Shown here: piece by piece, positions 1 to 12,194 of the stretch
Numbering within the stretch: the first letter of the stretch is position 1
How the letters are laid out: each line of letters starts with the position of its first letter
Assembly (NCBI RefSeq): GCF_027409185.1
Contig: NC_084463.1
Location: 66,201,852-66,265,851 of the forward strand
DNA: 64,000 nucleotides
DNA from: Cynocephalus volans
Lineage: Eukaryota > Chordata > Mammalia > Dermoptera > Cynocephalidae
Direction of reading: 5' to 3'
Translations under genes and position numbers: made by a program
Notes under the pieces: model-generated
Database searches by the model: none
What the model saw: the letters and a program-made list of their open reading frames with translations, nothing else
What the model was told of the DNA's origin: nothing

Positions 1-1171
1 TATTTTTATTCCATTAGTTTCTATATTAGATTTTTTTTAGGCCTTAAAAATAATTTTCTGCAGTTTTTATGCAACTATGAAACCCATAACCACCTAAAAT
101 GTTAAATATAATGTGTTAATATACTAGTTTTTATACACATTAACATAAAATGTGTTGAATTCATTACAAAACATTGTAAAATTCCTATTTGCTGTCTCTT
201 TAAACTCTTCAGTTTGCAGACTAAAATTTGAAAAGTATTCAAAAACAATCCAACCAACTGGTAAGGGCTCCCAAGAAGTAGCATTGATCACCATAGGAAA
301 TATTGGAAATAAAGATTAATTTGTGGTTCATTAACCTATCTCTGCATTCTTTAGTGTAGAGCAGAAAGCCCTGTGTTTATCTATTTTTTTTAAAAGGTAA
401 TCGATTAATTGTTACTGATTATCACTGTAGGATGACTATTTACCTTTTCTGAAAGTAAAGGTACTCTCTCTGATGGTCTGAATTGACTCTGGGAAAACTG
501 TTTTCCTAAACTAGAAATAATAGATAATTTTTACATTTTGCTTTTTTTGAAAGGATGAGTTTGATTTTTAAGTTAAAAGAATAAATTCAACTGTTTATAG
601 TTTTAGGCATTGAAAGTTGAAGTTAACGTTGATTAAATTAGAGTAAACTGAATCAATTTTTCATCGTCTTTGGAAAACTGCATCAGTGACATAGGAGGCA
701 GAGAGCATGGACTATTAGCAGAGAGACTAGGAGTTGTGTTGTTTATTACAATCATGGAGTCATTGGGAGAGAAAAAAAGAGAGACAGAGAGATTTTGGAA
801 GTGCTTCTGGATTAATCAGCTAATACAAATAACTCTAGTATCATCCCAACTTTTACCCTCTGCCCCAAGATTTAAGCTTGTCCAAGTAATTTAGGTATGA
901 TTGAGAACACTGCTTTTTTTTTTAAACAAAAAGGATATGAGAGGGCTATCTCATCTCACGTTCTCATTTGTATCACAGTATAAATCCAGTCTGTCTATAT
1001 TTATCAAGCCTAGGTTTCTACTGAGGGTAAATTAATGTGTAGATTGGACAGAGCTCAAGCAGACAAGTAGAACTATCCAAAAGCTTTTTTCCAAAGAATA
1101 ACTTCCACAAGAATAACTTTATCTCCTCTCTCTCTCTCTTTAAATTTTTTTTCGATTTTATTTTCAGAAAC
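1..1171. other. Intergenic, upstream of the TRIM-like gene
   Basis: AT-rich sequence with short scattered open frames that lack splice signals or a recognisable protein. A CT-rich run lies just before the TRIM start codon at about 1120-1145. I see no convincing gene or repeat here; any promoter of the TRIM-like gene would have to lie here or further left. Confidence 0.5.
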
Positions 1172-1582
1172 ATGGATTCAGATACCTTGCAAGCCTTCCA
1201 GAGTGAGCTCACATGCTCCATCTGCATAAACTACTTCATAGACCCTGTCACCATCAACTGTGGTCACAGCTTTTGCAGGCCCTGCCTATACCTCTGCTGG
1301 GAGGAAGCCCAAACGTCAATGTGCTGCCCTGAGTGCAGGGAAATATCAGAGAAGCCAGACTTCAAAACCAATATTGCACTCAAGAGGCTGGCTTCACTTG
1401 CTAGACAAGCCAGGCCTTGTCACGTTGACAGCTCTAAGGACCAGATCTGTGTGGCACACAAGGAGGCAAAGGGGCTCTTCTGTGAAGTGGACAGAAACCT
1501 GCTCTGTGGACCCTGCTCTGAATCACTGGAGCACAGGGCTCACAGCCACAGTTCGATAGAATGTGCTGCGGAGGAATACCGG
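1172..1582 (+). pseudogene. TRIM-like exon 1: RING finger and B-box
   Basis: It opens with MDSDTLQAF, a start typical of the TRIM43/64 group. The C3HC4 RING follows (CSIC, then CGHSFC, RPC and CPEC). The B-box has its C/H ligands in ICVAH, LFC, CGPC and HRAHSH. The exon ends in EEYR at a good donor (CGG|gtatgt), 137 codons, phase 0. On its own this exon is undamaged. The in-frame ATG is preceded by a T-rich tract and an AG, so a 5' UTR exon splicing in just upstream is plausible. Confidence 0.85.
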
Positions 1583-2149
1583 GTATGTGATACCCCTAAA
1601 GCAAATTTGGAATCTATAGGATTCTAAATCAGAGAGAGAGAGATGAGGACTTATGATAATGAAGTTGATGAGAATGGAGATGTTGGAGGTGGTAATTTTT
1701 CAATATAAATCCCAAGCTATCGATATGTCCTTTCCATGTTGCTAATCAATGTGATACTATAATCATGGTTGGGCTTAGCACTCAGTAAGGGAATTTTCCT
1801 TAGGAACATTGTCCAAATATGGGGAATTGGTGCGGATGTGGAGCAGGTGGCTAGTAGCAGGAATACTGGCTTCTGCTGCAAGCAGAACTCCTTTATAGAA
1901 AGATTATATAAAAACAAATTTCTCAGGAGATGGATTATATTATCTGCAGGGTGACTTAAAACTCTCTATTAAATATTTCCGTCACATTTAATATCCCAAA
2001 TATTAGAATCAAATTGCTTATCATGGAAAAACCTGACCACTCCATTCTAACTCAAGACTACTATTCGCTCAACCACAGATTTTCCTATAGATAATGGGAT
2101 GAAATCTACAATATCTTCTTTGTCACTAAAGCTCTTGGTTATTTTGCAG

Positions 2150-2245
2150 GAGAAATTTCTAAAGAAAATGGACACCATACGGAAAATGACTCAGGAAATG
2201 CAAAACCATCTAAATCAGGAAACTAGTAAAATCCATTCATTAGCG
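2150..2245 (+). pseudogene. TRIM-like exon 2 (96 bp, coiled coil)
   Basis: The acceptor is ttgcag|gag and the donor gcg|gtaaga; 32 codons, phase 0 at both ends. The product starts EKFLKKMDTI and is a charged helical segment. A 96-bp second coding exon is diagnostic of TRIM genes of this class. No lesion is seen. Confidence 0.8.
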
Positions 2246-2972
2246 GTAAGAATGAAAATGTTTTATTTGTTTTTATGCAAATTGACATAATGCTGGCTTA
2301 TACTATTTAAAGTCAAATTACACGTTAAAGGATAGTGGTTTCTTCCCAGGAAAAGTAGTGGTTTCAAGTGGTACATCAGTTATTACAAGTATACAGATCA
2401 ACACAAACTAATGCAAAGAATACTAGTATATTGGATAAACGGGACGTGATAGGTATTTATAGTTCAACTTTGAAGGTTTGGATAAACCTTCTCCAACACT
2501 GAGGTTAAGACAGCCTTGAACTGTCTTAAGTTTTAGTGTGAAGGAGAGAAGAGAAATAGAATAGTACATAGCAGAAAAATACAGTAATTTTTAAAAATCT
2601 ATATAATATGATGTATACTTAAATATGTTGAAATATTTAGAAAAATCAGGCAAAGGAACAACAGGAAAGTAAGAAGATTCAGGAAGTAGAGAAAGTAATT
2701 GGTGTAGTAAGAATTATGTAGAAGCATCATAGGGAGAGAAGCTCAGACTCTGTAAATTTTGATTTAAATAGGAAGAGTGGGTGGGAAACATAAAGGATGG
2801 CCAGAAAAGACTGGAAAATATTCAAGACCCTTTGAAGGTCTGAGGCAGAAAGTTTAGAAATGATTTGCTTGATATATTTGAAGGTGTAAGTTGTAAGGAA
2901 ATCATACCTGAAGTTGTAAGTTTTCTGTTGAGAATGAGGACATGTGATCTTTTTAACTGAATATCTCTGCAG

Positions 2973-3203
2973 CACTATGTGGCTTTACAGAAGGTGACGA
3001 TCAAAATTCAATGTCAGAAGATACATCTGTTTCTCCACGAGGAGGAGCAACTCCATCTAGAGACAATAGACAGAGACGCAGCGGAGACTTTCCAGCAACT
3101 CAGGAGCAGTGAAGTCAGGATGACCCAACAGAAAGAACACCTAGAAGAAATGCACAGAGAGCTGGCTGAGACGTGCCAGAAGCCTGCCGCGGAGCTGCTC
3201 CAG
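2973..3203 (+). pseudogene. TRIM-like exon 3 (231 bp, coiled coil)
   Basis: Acceptor ctctgcag|cac, donor ctccag|gtgagg, 77 codons, phase 0. It contains LHEEEQLHLE and EMHRELAETCQKPAAELLQ, matching the standard TRIM43/49/64 coiled-coil exon, whose usual length is also 231 bp. No lesion is seen. Confidence 0.82.
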
Positions 3204-3837
3204 GTGAGGGGGAGGGTCCATCCTGAGACACGGGAATGCTTTCTTGGCAACGCAGTCCAGACATTGAAATGTCCCCTGCATATGCCATTTCTCTCAGCTG
3301 AGTGATATGTGCTCCTTGTCTCCCGTCGTTATGTTTGTTCAATCACTTACTTATGCATATTCTGGTAATCCCCGGGCGAGTTTTGCCATTTTATGAAATA
3401 GCATAGGATAGACTGCTCTTCAGGAGACTGGGAGTATTATCCACACAGAGAGATTATACAAAATCAGCCAACCGGTGTGATCAGAGGAAAGTCAACTTTG
3501 CTGAGGTAATGCTCCATTTATGTCCCCTAATCGATCATCACTCCCTGCTGTCCCACACAAAAGCAGTTTGCTGAAGACATTGAGGCTTTGCCTCTTGTCA
3601 ACTCAAGGTTTACAGAATTCTGTAATCAATTTTAATGCAGTCTATTATATATATTTCCCTGTTTTGTTTCAATTGTCATAAGTGGTCAGACCTCTCCCTG
3701 GAAGTAGACTAATGCAAAAAAAATTGGAATAAAATTTTTTTGGAGGGTTAAAAATAATTGATACAAAACAGAATCAATGAGATTCCGTAGGAGATGGAGA
3801 AATAGGTTGATGGTTTGACTACCCCAGTGTCATTGCA

Positions 3838-4052
3838 GGGTTATGAGTTTAAGGAGAGAAGCAACCACAGCTGAACGTCAGAAGATGCCTGCAATTCTTC
3901 ATGAAGAGGAGCAACATCAGTTAGAGAGACTATGAAAGGAGGGCAAGGACATTTTTTAGCAACTCGAGGAAAGTAAATTCAGAATGGCTCCAAAGAGGGA
4001 GATATTAAGGACATATGAGGAACTGAAGGAAACAGATATGGAGCTGTTCCAG
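3838..4052 (+). pseudogene. Decayed extra copy of a TRIM 231-bp coiled-coil exon
   Basis: Translation shows ERQKMPAILHEEEQHQLERL followed by a stop, then ILRTYEELKETDMELFQ and a usable donor (ccag|gtaatg). The order HEEEQ..LE, then EELKE..ELFQ, repeats that of the intact exon at 2973-3203. At least two in-frame stops exclude its use as a full coding exon. It is probably a tandem exon duplication or the remains of a neighbouring TRIM copy. Confidence 0.65.
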
Positions 4053-4620
4053 GTAATGACTGACAAATGGGGTATCAGGATGTTGAACATTCATGTGAAG
4101 TTATTTTTCTGTCTCAACTGAAATCCATCTCCTATTCTATTTTCATCATTTGTTTCCAAAAACATCGTTCTAAAACTGCAGCTACTTAGTTTCAAGGACA
4201 TTGCCTCTCTAAGGGATTCTACAAACCAGAGATCCCTCCTACTTTATCCATGAACAACAGAATTTTGTAGAATGGTTAAGGTAACATCCTCAAGAAATAC
4301 TTCCCACCTAAAAATTAATAATATATTTTGACTTTTTGAAAATTCGAAAAAGAATAAGCTGTTTATTGACATTTAGGTTAACTCATGGACATAGAAAGAT
4401 GGAGCAATTTGGGAATCTAGGCTTGCATTACTATCATTTTGGGGTATACCAACTTTGGAATTAGTTAGGGCCTGGGAACGATGGCTCATTAACTTATTCA
4501 TAGTTATAGCAGAGCACAGAGACTCCCCAGGCCTCCTCCCCCTTGTCTCACACTGAGAATGTCTTCAAAAATCAGATTTTACCAGGACATTAATTTATGA
4601 CAGTAGGGTAGACTGATTTT

Positions 4621-4637
4621 CTTCTTCTTGTTGTTGT

Positions 4638-4675
<38 letters not shown>

Positions 4676-4676
4676 A
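4621..4676 (+). repeat. (GTT)n microsatellite
   Basis: A run of GTT/TTG triplets, broken once near its start, ending in ttag. The 18-codon open stretch that follows does not match a TRIM exon and has no donor. Confidence 0.9.
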
Positions 4677-4809
4677 GGACATAGAAAATGCTTCCCAGGA
4701 AGAAAGACAGTGGGGAAATAATAACTTCTGAAACCATTTCACAATCTTACCCCGGACCTAGTGGAAGAGGTATCTTGTGAAAAGCACTGTTTCATTTTTC
4801 TTCTCACGG

Positions 4810-4832
4810 GCTTTTGGAGACATAATGCACAG
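4810..4832 (+). pseudogene. TRIM-like 23-bp microexon with damaged acceptor
   Basis: Exactly 23 bp, encoding AFGDIMHR in frame with exon 3, followed by a strong donor (acag|gtgagt). TRIM relatives have a 23-bp exon encoding DFGDILHR-like residues here. The preceding dinucleotide is GG (ttctcacgg) where AG is required. If the exon is skipped, exon 3 joins the next exon out of frame and the SPRY domain is lost. Confidence 0.75.
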
Positions 4833-5693
4833 GTGAGTGTGTACCTGGATTCCAGCAGATGATCTTTCAGAGTTTCCCCAAATATCAGGCAGGATCTACT
4901 AAAGTGATGGCATAATTTATTGGGATATTAATTCAATATCTGCCTGGATCTACTTTTCCCCTCTCCCATCCAGGTATACATCTTTTTAGTGTCATGCTGA
5001 GTGATTTTATTTGGCAGGTTTAATACAAATGTTGCAAAAACAAACAAACAAAATGATAAAAAATTGTCCCTTCATTCCTGACTTTTTTTAGTTCTCCAAA
5101 GCCTACACGTATGAAGGAGGACCGCTGAGTTTTGTAGGTGGTGAAAAAGTCAAATACCTCACAGAGGTTGCCAGCAGATGCTGGGGAGAAAGGAAGAGAG
5201 AGAAAGAGAGTATACTAACAGACTCTATATGCACAAGTTTTGAAAAATAGATGAAACAAACCCTTAAGGTGTTAACAGCTGTGTTTTCCTCTAGGAAAGC
5301 TCTGCTTTAGGAAGCAGATCTCCCTGTCTGGAGAAGTTCCGCAATTTCTACCCTGTGAAGATAGCAACAGACACACCAGTCTTCAGAGAACCCCTCATTT
5401 CCAGATGGAGATTTCAGCGAAGTTTGCTAATGGACACCAGAATTTCATTCCTGAATATGCTCAAGGGCATAAGAGACTAAGGATCTTTACAGATTTCTGG
5501 GCAATAGCAGGAGCAATTAGACTAAATGCTGACATTTTAGCAATATACTTAAAAATTCAGGAATTGTGAATAAGAATTTGACAAGGTGGTAATTTTTAAA
5601 TTTCAAAATTAGTGCATTAAAAGTATTCTGATGAAGTCTCTTATATATAAGAATAATATTTTTTATGGCTGCCCTGCATCTTTGTCCTTGCAG

Positions 5694-5791
5694 GAGTACA
5701 TCAGTGCTGGTGCATACGCCCCAACCTTTGCATCCAGAGATCAGTGTGGGGCCTATCACTGGACTGATGGATGGGCTCAACCACTTCCAAG
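5694..5791 (+). pseudogene. TRIM-like 98-bp exon before SPRY
   Basis: Acceptor ttgcag|gag, donor ccaag|gtgagt. Read in the phase left by the 23-bp exon, it gives [15 protein letters not shown] then [14 protein letters not shown]. This matches the MPQPxNPEL..GPITGL linker of the TRIM43/64 group. It enters with two bases pending and leaves with one, consistent with both neighbours. Confidence 0.78.
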
Positions 5792-6801
5792 GTGAGTGTC
5801 AACCCATTGGCTGTATTCCCGTGATCTAGTATTTATTGTTAGGAGCCCGTGAGAAATATTTTCCCCTTTGTTAATGGTTTTAGATATTTTCAGAAATGAA
5901 TCATATAACTATGCAATCCTTTAACTGAGTATGTCCTTACAGGCAGATTTACAATATCAAGAGTTAATGATAGTGCAAAACATAAATATGACCCAGGTTC
6001 ATATGTAGTGAGTCATACAGTTAGTAAAAGGAATGACACATAGAAAATGAAAATTTTAATAAATGGATCAGTGATCAGATTTCAGCTTAATTTCTCACTG
6101 TTACATACAAAATTATACATTTATTCAGTATATTTAATTTTGAATTGTTAAGCAATTTTGGGGGGATATATAGCTTGCTAGAGCTTGTTTGTTTTTAATT
6201 TTTTTCACAGTGGATAGATTGTATTCATATAATGTAAAAAATATGAGTTACAATGTAAAAACGTAAAAGGAATTTCTTATAGACTAAAGTAGTAATAAAA
6301 ACAAAAATAATTTCAGCTTACAATATAAAAAGCTGCATGTTATATTTCAAAATGCACATATGGACATATAGATTTTCTTCCAGTTCCCTTAGAGGTTCTT
6401 AGATAAGGGAATATCTTCACATCTCATTCAAAATGATGACACTATTACTTAGAAATAAGAAATGTCTTTCTGATACTAACCTGTATAACTAAAAAGAAAG
6501 TTCAGGAGATAAATTACTGGCTATTTTGATTTGAAAACTGAATTGAAAGAGATTGATTTTACATTTGACTCTCAATATTTGAATTCTCAAAAATTTTCAA
6601 TATTTTTGGTTAGGGATTTGTTTGCTCTGTAGATGTTTTCATCATCCCTATAATTTATTAGATATTACAACCTAAGCTATTCTCACTGTTGTAACCTTAT
6701 ATTTTTCAGGAAATTAACCTTTTGGTAGAACAACTTTTATCTCAGGGCTTTAAATTTTCATTATTTACATATATGTCTATGTATGCTTTTTCTTTTTTGA
6801 G

Positions 6802-7256
6802 TGGATGTTTCTCTGGATCCTCAAAGAGTCAATAGTCAAGTCCTCCTATCTGGAGAGTTGAGAAGGACTAGTCTTGGATGTGATCCTCATGATGCATCCT
6901 ATATCTCTCCAAAACCTGGATGTTTTCTTGCGTGGGGTGTGCAGACTTTTACCTCTGGCAGACATTACTGGGAGGTGGATGTGGGGGACTCTTGGAATTT
7001 GTCTTTTGGTGTCTGTAATGATTATTAGAAAGAGAAGAATAGTTATGATAAGATAGACGAGAAGGAGGGATTCTTTCTTCTTGGATGTGTTAAGGAGGAC
7101 ATTCACTGCAATGTCTTTTCCATCTCCCCATTTTTATGGCATTATGTGCCAAGGGTGATTGATCTAATAGGAGTATTCATGGATTATGAAGGTAGAACTG
7201 TGTGCTTTATTAATGTTGCTAAAATTTCCCTTATATACAGCATCCCTTTTTGCTAG
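6802..7256 (+). pseudogene. TRIM-like SPRY (B30.2) exon with premature stop
   Basis: The acceptor is ttttttgag|tgg. The frame runs VDVSLDPQRVNSQVLLSGE, then GVQTFTSGRHYWEVDVGD, a classic SPRY core (F-xSG-xHYWEVDVG), then FGVCNDY and a TAG stop at 7026-7028. Beyond the stop the frame stays SPRY-like (FFLLGCVKED, then GVFMDYEGRTVCFINV) and ends at TAG 7254-7256. The premature stop is a single clean change in an otherwise well-kept domain, so the inactivation looks recent. Confidence 0.8.
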
Positions 7257-7479
7257 AAAGCTGGTAGAGCAATATTTTGGGGTGTGTCTACGAGGGTGTT
7301 TCCAGAAGACATTAGCACGTGGGCCTGAATGAACTAGGTGGGAAAGATGTGCTTTCGAGATGAGTGGGCACCATCCAATCTGCTGGAGACCCTGAGAGGG
7401 AAAAAAAAAAAAAAAACAGAGGAAAAGATGAATCTTTCTTTATCTGCAAGAACTGGGATACATTCAGCTCTTCTGTCTG

Positions 7480-7740
7480 TGAACATCAGAACTCAAGACT
7501 CTTCAGCTCTTGTGTTCCAGCATTTAAACCAACGGCACCATTGGCTTCCTTTGTTCTGAGGCTTTCACACTTCAACTGAGCCACGCTAAAGGGCATCCAG
7601 TTTGCAGATGGCCTATCATGGGACTCCTCAGCCTTCACAATCCTGTAAGCCAATTCCCCTACTAAATCCACTGCCATATATTTATTACAGACATATACTT
7701 TTGTTTCTGTCTCTCTGGAGAACCCTGAATAATACACCAG
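7480..7740 (+). mobile_element. Old LTR-like repeat fragment
   Basis: The stretch ending in ctctctggagaaccctgaataataca reads as the reverse complement of the start of the repeat at 28496-28990 (tgtattagtc..ctccagagaaacag). I recognise the family as a common ancient mammalian interspersed repeat, but I cannot fix its name. Confidence 0.5.
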
Positions 7741-9645
7741 GTGCTGTCTTCATGTAACACTGCCATTCTGGGAAAAGCCACATGGTCTCCTGGTCCTTCT
7801 GATGGTTTATGAAGCCCAGGATAACTCAGGGCAGCTGCTTTTTCCAACACTTCCTCTCACCTCACCACCAGCACGGTATACTTATAGTGGAAATTGAAGG
7901 CCCATATTTCCACATTGCACCATCCAATTTGGTATAATTTTTGTGTTTTAGGTTCTTTTTGTTTGTGCATCTACAAATCATATTTAGTAAATACTGGGCA
8001 AAATCATTTTTGATATTAATCTGCATAAAAAGGGGAAGTTCTCAAAAAGGCCACCCAAATGAGAAGAAGCCTTGTGGAGGGTGCAGAGGGAAAACCTTTC
8101 TCTGTGACACACAGGATATGGATGGAGGGCTCTGCCTGGTCTGCTCTTATGTGGTTGTTGCCGAACATGGGGTATTCCTTAGAGTGCAGCCTCAAGTCAG
8201 GATACTGCAGAAAAGCATGTGCTGAAGGTGAGGAAAGTGAAATTTCTAAACCAGATTATTGAAGCATTGTTCATTCTTGGCTTCTGCCAACCACCCAGAA
8301 CTTTTCCCAGAGCTTAGTTTCAGCATCTCAAGTTTCTAGATTTATTGGAAAAGATACCAGATAAGGGTTTGTTGAGAATAATTTTGTCAAAGAGTCCTAC
8401 CTTATTTTCACCTGGATGATGGCAGTAGTTACCAGAGAAAAGTTCAAAGGAACGTGAAACTCAAAACTGAATCTTACCTTTATATCACTTTATAGAATCA
8501 CCTTTGTAGAATCTGGTGTAGATTTTCCTCAGGAAACATAGAGGTCTGTCTTCTATGCAGGGCTAGAAATTAGCCCCAAATGCCTGGAAAACTGTAAGGA
8601 TCAACCATTCTATTTTCTTACAAATAAGTGGGACCAAAAAATATATATTTTATTTTCTGATTACACAAATACCACAGTCTTCTCATTAACATTTTATAAA
8701 ATACAGAAAAAAGGATAAAATAAAATTGCTTTAATATCATCCCTAGAAAAACCTAGTTAATATTTTTTAAAAATATATTACTTTTTTAATAAATACACAC
8801 TTCTGTACTTCAATGAGAAAATAATTGTGCTAATAAAATTGGTTAAGAATTGGAAAATAAAGCCCTTGAGATTTTTATCTGTAGGCCCCCAAGAGAGAGA
8901 GATTGTGCTTTTGAAATCTAAGATCACCTTCAAAAATCAAAATTTTAAAGACTTAGTAGATTTTCCATGTGAAATGTATATATACATTTATTTCTGAAGA
9001 TTGAAAGACCAGACAATAATTCCCACTCTTTCCAAATATTGCATTCCCATAGCTGAGTCATTTGGTGAGAAATATATAAGAACAAAAAGGTCATCTATAT
9101 TTAATTGCCAAATTGTAGAAGAGTGGGAATATGAGTTATTCTTTTTAAAAAATTCTTTCTTTCTCATTTTTACCATTGTTGTTGTTTTTGTTTTGTTGTA
9201 ATGCAAGTTATAAATTAAGTTGACCCAAGGAGCTCCCTGAACTGGGACTTCCTGGCTTTTCTCTCCTTTAGCATCTGAGATGGGTCAGGCCATGTCAGGC
9301 AGAAAATTTTATTTCCTGCCCTTGCTGAGAGGCCTAAAGAGCAGCAAGAAAACATCTGATGTTACATAACTCACGAATAATGTAAGTACATAGAGAACAT
9401 AAAGTTGAAAGGGTGGTGAATAAACCACTTATATCCTTAGTATGAAAACTAAAGGCAAACAGAAGACAACAACAAATACAACAATTATATAAAAGATATT
9501 AAAAGATGCAACTTGAAACAACAGAATTTCAAAAGGTAAAGGGGTAATGACATTAAAGCATAGAGTTGTTTTTTTTTCTTAGACACCAAAATTAAGTTAT
9601 TATTAGTCTAAAATAATCTGCTATACCTATAACATTCTTTTTTGT
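7741..9645. other. Intergenic, nothing recognised
   Basis: AT-rich sequence with only short chance frames (for example 7941-8225 and 9001-9201). I see no gene, RNA or clear repeat. Confidence 0.4.
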
Positions 9646-9649
9646 TGTT

Positions 9650-10870
9650 GTTGTTAAATTTGTATGGACCCACAAAAAGACCCTATATGGCTAAAAGTAT
9701 CTTGAACAAACAAACAAACAAACAAACAAAAAACCAAAGTTGGATCTATCACACTACCTGACTTCAAAATATTCTATAAAGATATAATAACCAACACAGC
9801 ATGTTACTGGCATAAAAACAGACAAATAGAAAAATGGAACAGAGAGAGCCTGGAAATGAATCCACACACTTACAGCCAACTGAATTTTGGCAATGGTGCC
9901 AAGAATATACAGTAGGCAAAGGATCGTCTCTTGAACACAAGGGGTTGGGAAAACTGGATATCCACTAAGAGAAGATTGAAACTAGACCCCTATCTTTTAC
10001 CATTCACGAAAATCACCTCAAATTGGATTAAAGACTTAAATTTAAGACCCCAAACTATGAAACTACTAGAAGAAAACATAGGAGGGGTGATACATGAAAT
10101 GAGACTCAGCAGTACTTTTTTGAGCAAGACTACAAAGGCACAGGCAATTGAAACAAAAGTACACCAATGAGACTACATCGAACTAAAAAGCTTCTGCCCA
10201 GCGAGGGATCCTATCAACAAAATGAACTGACAACCTATAGAATGGGAGAAAATGTTTGCAAACTACACATCAGACAAGAGGCTAATATCCAGAATATATA
10301 AGGAACTCAAATGCTCAAAACCACTAATCATCAGGAAAATGAAAATTAAAACCTCAATGAGGTATTTCCTCACTCCATTTAGAATGACTATTATCAAAAA
10401 GACAGAAAATAACAAGTGCTGATGGGGATGAGGAGAAAAGGGAACCCTCCTGCATTGTTACTGGGAATGTAAATCAGTACAGCCATTGTGGAAAACAGTA
10501 TGGAGGTTCCTCACAGAAACAAAAATAGATTAACCTTATGACCCAGCTATCCCACTACTGGTATATACCCAAAGAAAATGAAATCACTATATCAAAAAGA
10601 CACCTGCACTCCCATGTTCATTGCAACACTATTCACAATAGCCAATGCATGGAATCAACCTAAATGCCCACTAGTAGATGAATGGATAAAAAATACTGTG
10701 ACATATATACACAATAGAGTACTATTTAGCTATAAAAAGAAAAATAAAATCCTACAATTTGCAGCAACATGGAAAATATACATACACATCATAACTGAGT
10801 TCTTGATTGTAGACTATCATTGTCTTCACATTAGACCCAGAGAGAAGCAAAAGCCTTTTAGACGGGACTG
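9650..10870 (+). mobile_element. L1 fragment, 3' part of ORF2 and start of 3' UTR
   Basis: Typical L1 ORF2 C-terminal sequence on the plus strand, including the stretches around gcatgttactggcataaaaa, agccaactgaattttggcaa and tgggaatgtaaatcagtaca. Frames are broken by many stops, and an (AAAC)n stretch lies near its start (about 9706-9733). It is an old 5'-truncated copy. Confidence 0.85.
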
Positions 10871-10984
10871 AATAAAAAATTCTCAACTTTATTCTATATG
10901 TATTTATGTATCTGTGTGTTTAAAGGTGTGGGTATGTGTGTACTACTACTTGAAGTTATGTGTAATATATAACATAAAGCTGTA

Positions 10985-11185
10985 GCTCAGTTTAGAAGCC
11001 ATGCAATAGGACAGCAAAACCTAGAATCACCTGGAGGGCCTGTTAAAACATGTTGCTGGGCTCCCCTCCAGGGTGCCTGATTCAGTAACTCTGAGGTGGG
11101 TCTCTGGAATTTGACCTTTCCAACATGTTCCCAGTTGATGCTGCTGATCTGGTGACCACAATTTGAGAACCACTGCTTTAAGCAT
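10985..11185. mobile_element. MER5-like non-autonomous hAT DNA transposon
   Basis: The pattern tagaatcacctggagggcc, then ctgattcagtaactctgagg, then tttgagaaccactgctt is typical of MER5-type hAT-Charlie derivatives. It has no coding content. Confidence 0.6.
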
Positions 11186-11319
11186 ATCTGGTGTAAAAAT
11201 CCGTAAGTGGTGCTAATTGATTTCAGGTGCAATCAGTTATTATCAGATCTTTAGAGTTTTTTCACAGAATATTTTTACTCTCCTGTGTTAATCTACTCAA
11301 TGGGGATAGTGTCTTAGAA

Positions 11320-11430
11320 CATTGATTTGATCAACACATGTCGTACACAGGTGATTGTAGTCAACGTTGTACCCCCCCAAATTATGTATAATAAATCATG
11401 CTTTGATCCAAAATAAAACAAACAAACAAA
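11320..11430 (+). mobile_element. Possible L1 3' tail
   Basis: Sequence resembling an L1 3' UTR end (ttgtaccccc..aattatgtataataaa) followed by an A-rich (AAAC) tail. It may belong with the L1 at 9650-10870, separated by the MER5-like insertion. Confidence 0.4.
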
Positions 11431-12194
11431 AACACCAATTCCATTGTTTTAATGCTTTCTGAAGAAAGAGGTGTGGTAACTTCTAAGAAAAATAGACATG
11501 GTCATCAGAAAGTTTGTAACAACAGCAGTCAGAACAAATATTTCTTCTTCCTTTATTATCATTTCACACATTCTTTTCAGGAGAATGTACAGTGAATCAC
11601 AACTTACTGTATTTCAGAGAGGTACTATTTTAAGTGGCAAGACATCCTAACATTGACAAAGGTTCTTCTAAAATGGGGCTTGGCCAGACAGATTTCAAAG
11701 CCTGTCTGGTAGTACCAAATTTAAATTAAAAGGATTACCACCTACATTTGCTTTCAAGTTTTCTGTCAGAAAGTATCTATTTCTGCTGCATTTCTCAAAT
11801 GGGAAGCTTGCCTGAATCCCCCTAGTTTAAGATGATACTTGAACTGTATCATTTCTGTGTGATTTTCATACAGCTTGCTTATTGCTTACTTTGTGATCTA
11901 TTTGTCCTCTATTTTGTGAAGTTGTGGAGAGGAAGATAGAGAAATCCCACCTTCTATTTTGTTCTAACTTATGAAAAAAAAACTTCCTTGTATTGTGAAA
12001 TTTCCTATGCTTTCAAATATTCTATCTACTAAGGATATTTTAAAATAGGTCTTGAAAGAGTGCAAAGAGAACACAGTTTCTGCTAAAAGACAAGCTCTGA
12101 AAAGAAACACAACTGGAATTCCTGATTTTTTTTTTTACTCCGGATTATCATGGTGTTTATCCTAATGTATTTTTTTTAATAATAATTTATTAAC

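Larger units (their letters stand above)
1172..7256 (+). pseudogene. TRIM43/49/64/77-type RING-B-box-coiled-coil-SPRY gene, probably a pseudogene
   Basis: The exon set follows the standard layout of this TRIM group: a RING/B-box exon (411 bp), a 96-bp exon, a 231-bp exon, a 23-bp exon, a 98-bp exon and a SPRY exon. The phases fit throughout. Family members act as E3 ubiquitin ligases through the RING and bind targets through SPRY. Two lesions are visible. The acceptor of the 23-bp exon reads GG instead of AG at 4808-4809. An in-frame TAG at 7026-7028 cuts the SPRY domain about 75 codons in, yet the frame continues beyond it to a natural-looking stop near 7254. A decayed extra copy of the 231-bp exon lies in the intron at 3838-4052. 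All RING and B-box zinc ligands survive, so a truncated product without SPRY cannot be excluded. The exact orthologue among the TRIM43/49/64/77 genes is not resolved. Confidence 0.75.

Noticed and set aside
4678-4731. Short open stretch (DIENASQEER..) after the GTT repeat as a TRIM exon
   Set aside because: It has no donor and no TRIM match; the true 23-bp microexon is recognisable at 4810-4832.
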